The notes beneath the pieces were generated by a model. It was not told where the DNA came from, made no database searches, and was given only the letters and a program-made list of their open reading frames with translations. This document shows, piece after piece, positions 63,701 to 64,000 of a DNA stretch of 64,000 bases. Position numbers and translations under genes: made by a program. This DNA is from Diprion similis (taxonomy: Eukaryota > Arthropoda > Insecta > Hymenoptera > Diprionidae). The stretch is taken from positions 17,137,025 to 17,201,024 of the forward strand of contig NC_060108.1 in the NCBI RefSeq assembly GCF_021155765.1, written 5' to 3'. The number at the start of each line of letters is the position of its first letter. Position 1 is the first letter of the stretch.

Positions 63701-64000
63701 AAAAATGGGATAAAGAACCATTCACTATGGGAATCCTGCGTTCCGGTAAATAAAACTGATTCAATGAAACGCGTCGCCGACCTTTCCGAAGGTGAGACTT
63801 TCCCGAGACTATGAAATTCCGCCACATAGTAAATGCCACGCGGCGAGTATACAATCGTTTCGTAATCTCGGTCGAAAAACTGTCACGATTTGAATGGTAG
63901 TCACTGAGAACTTGGTACAGATGTTGCACGGTCGAGGCACGCAGACCTACTGAACTTGAAGTGAATCACTCGATGTCTCGAATTCTGTTTGTTTTCACTG

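Larger units (their letters stand above)
55989..64000. other. Intergenic, no gene seen
   Basis: About 8 kb with no supportable exon. Simple repeats are listed separately. Others are a TTCC/TTTC tract at about 60492-60520 and T-rich tracts at about 62113-62138. ORFs of up to 136 codons exist, but they overlap antisense frames and show no domain. Confidence 0.5.

Overview
The window is eukaryotic nuclear DNA, almost certainly from an insect. Its protein genes are split by short GT-AG introns and carry AATAAA signals. It has a Pol III tRNA gene, a long-monomer satellite, many microsatellites and very low gene density. The SRLQRR form of the Sox HMG box and the glutactin-like esterases point to insects. 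Moderate GC and the tandem esterase pair would suit a hymenopteran, but that placement is inference.

Layout. Positions 1 to about 3,650 are the right edge of a satellite array with a 312-bp monomer, organised as a five-monomer higher-order repeat of 1,560 bp that decays into unique sequence. About 3.65-37.5 kb is a gene desert in which I find no supportable protein gene. It holds microsatellites, a 66-bp tandem duplication, a dispersed 45-bp direct repeat and two G-quadruplex-type motifs. A tRNA-Arg(TCG) gene lies at 37,506-37,578 on the minus strand with a T8 terminator.

About 38.2-46.7 kb is a tandem cluster of carboxylesterase-fold genes on the plus strand. Gene A (572 aa) and gene B (558 aa) can each be assembled from ten exons with the same intron positions and phases. 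Between them lies a frameshifted relic of a third last exon with its own AATAAA. Intron 6 of gene B contains a 283-bp element flanked by TTAA with CCCT-type terminal inverted repeats, which looks like a piggyBac-type MITE.

About 49.4-50.3 kb is a two-exon group B Sox gene (210 aa) with a divergent HMG box. About 50.3-64 kb again shows only simple repeats.

How the genes relate. The two esterases are secreted or surface proteins that arose by tandem duplication. They keep the Ser-Asp/Glu-His constellation, with Gln in the nucleophile elbow and Asp as the acid. The Sox gene encodes a nuclear HMG-box protein with no evident functional tie to the esterases. The wide non-coding flanks could hold its regulatory DNA, but nothing in the sequence proves this.
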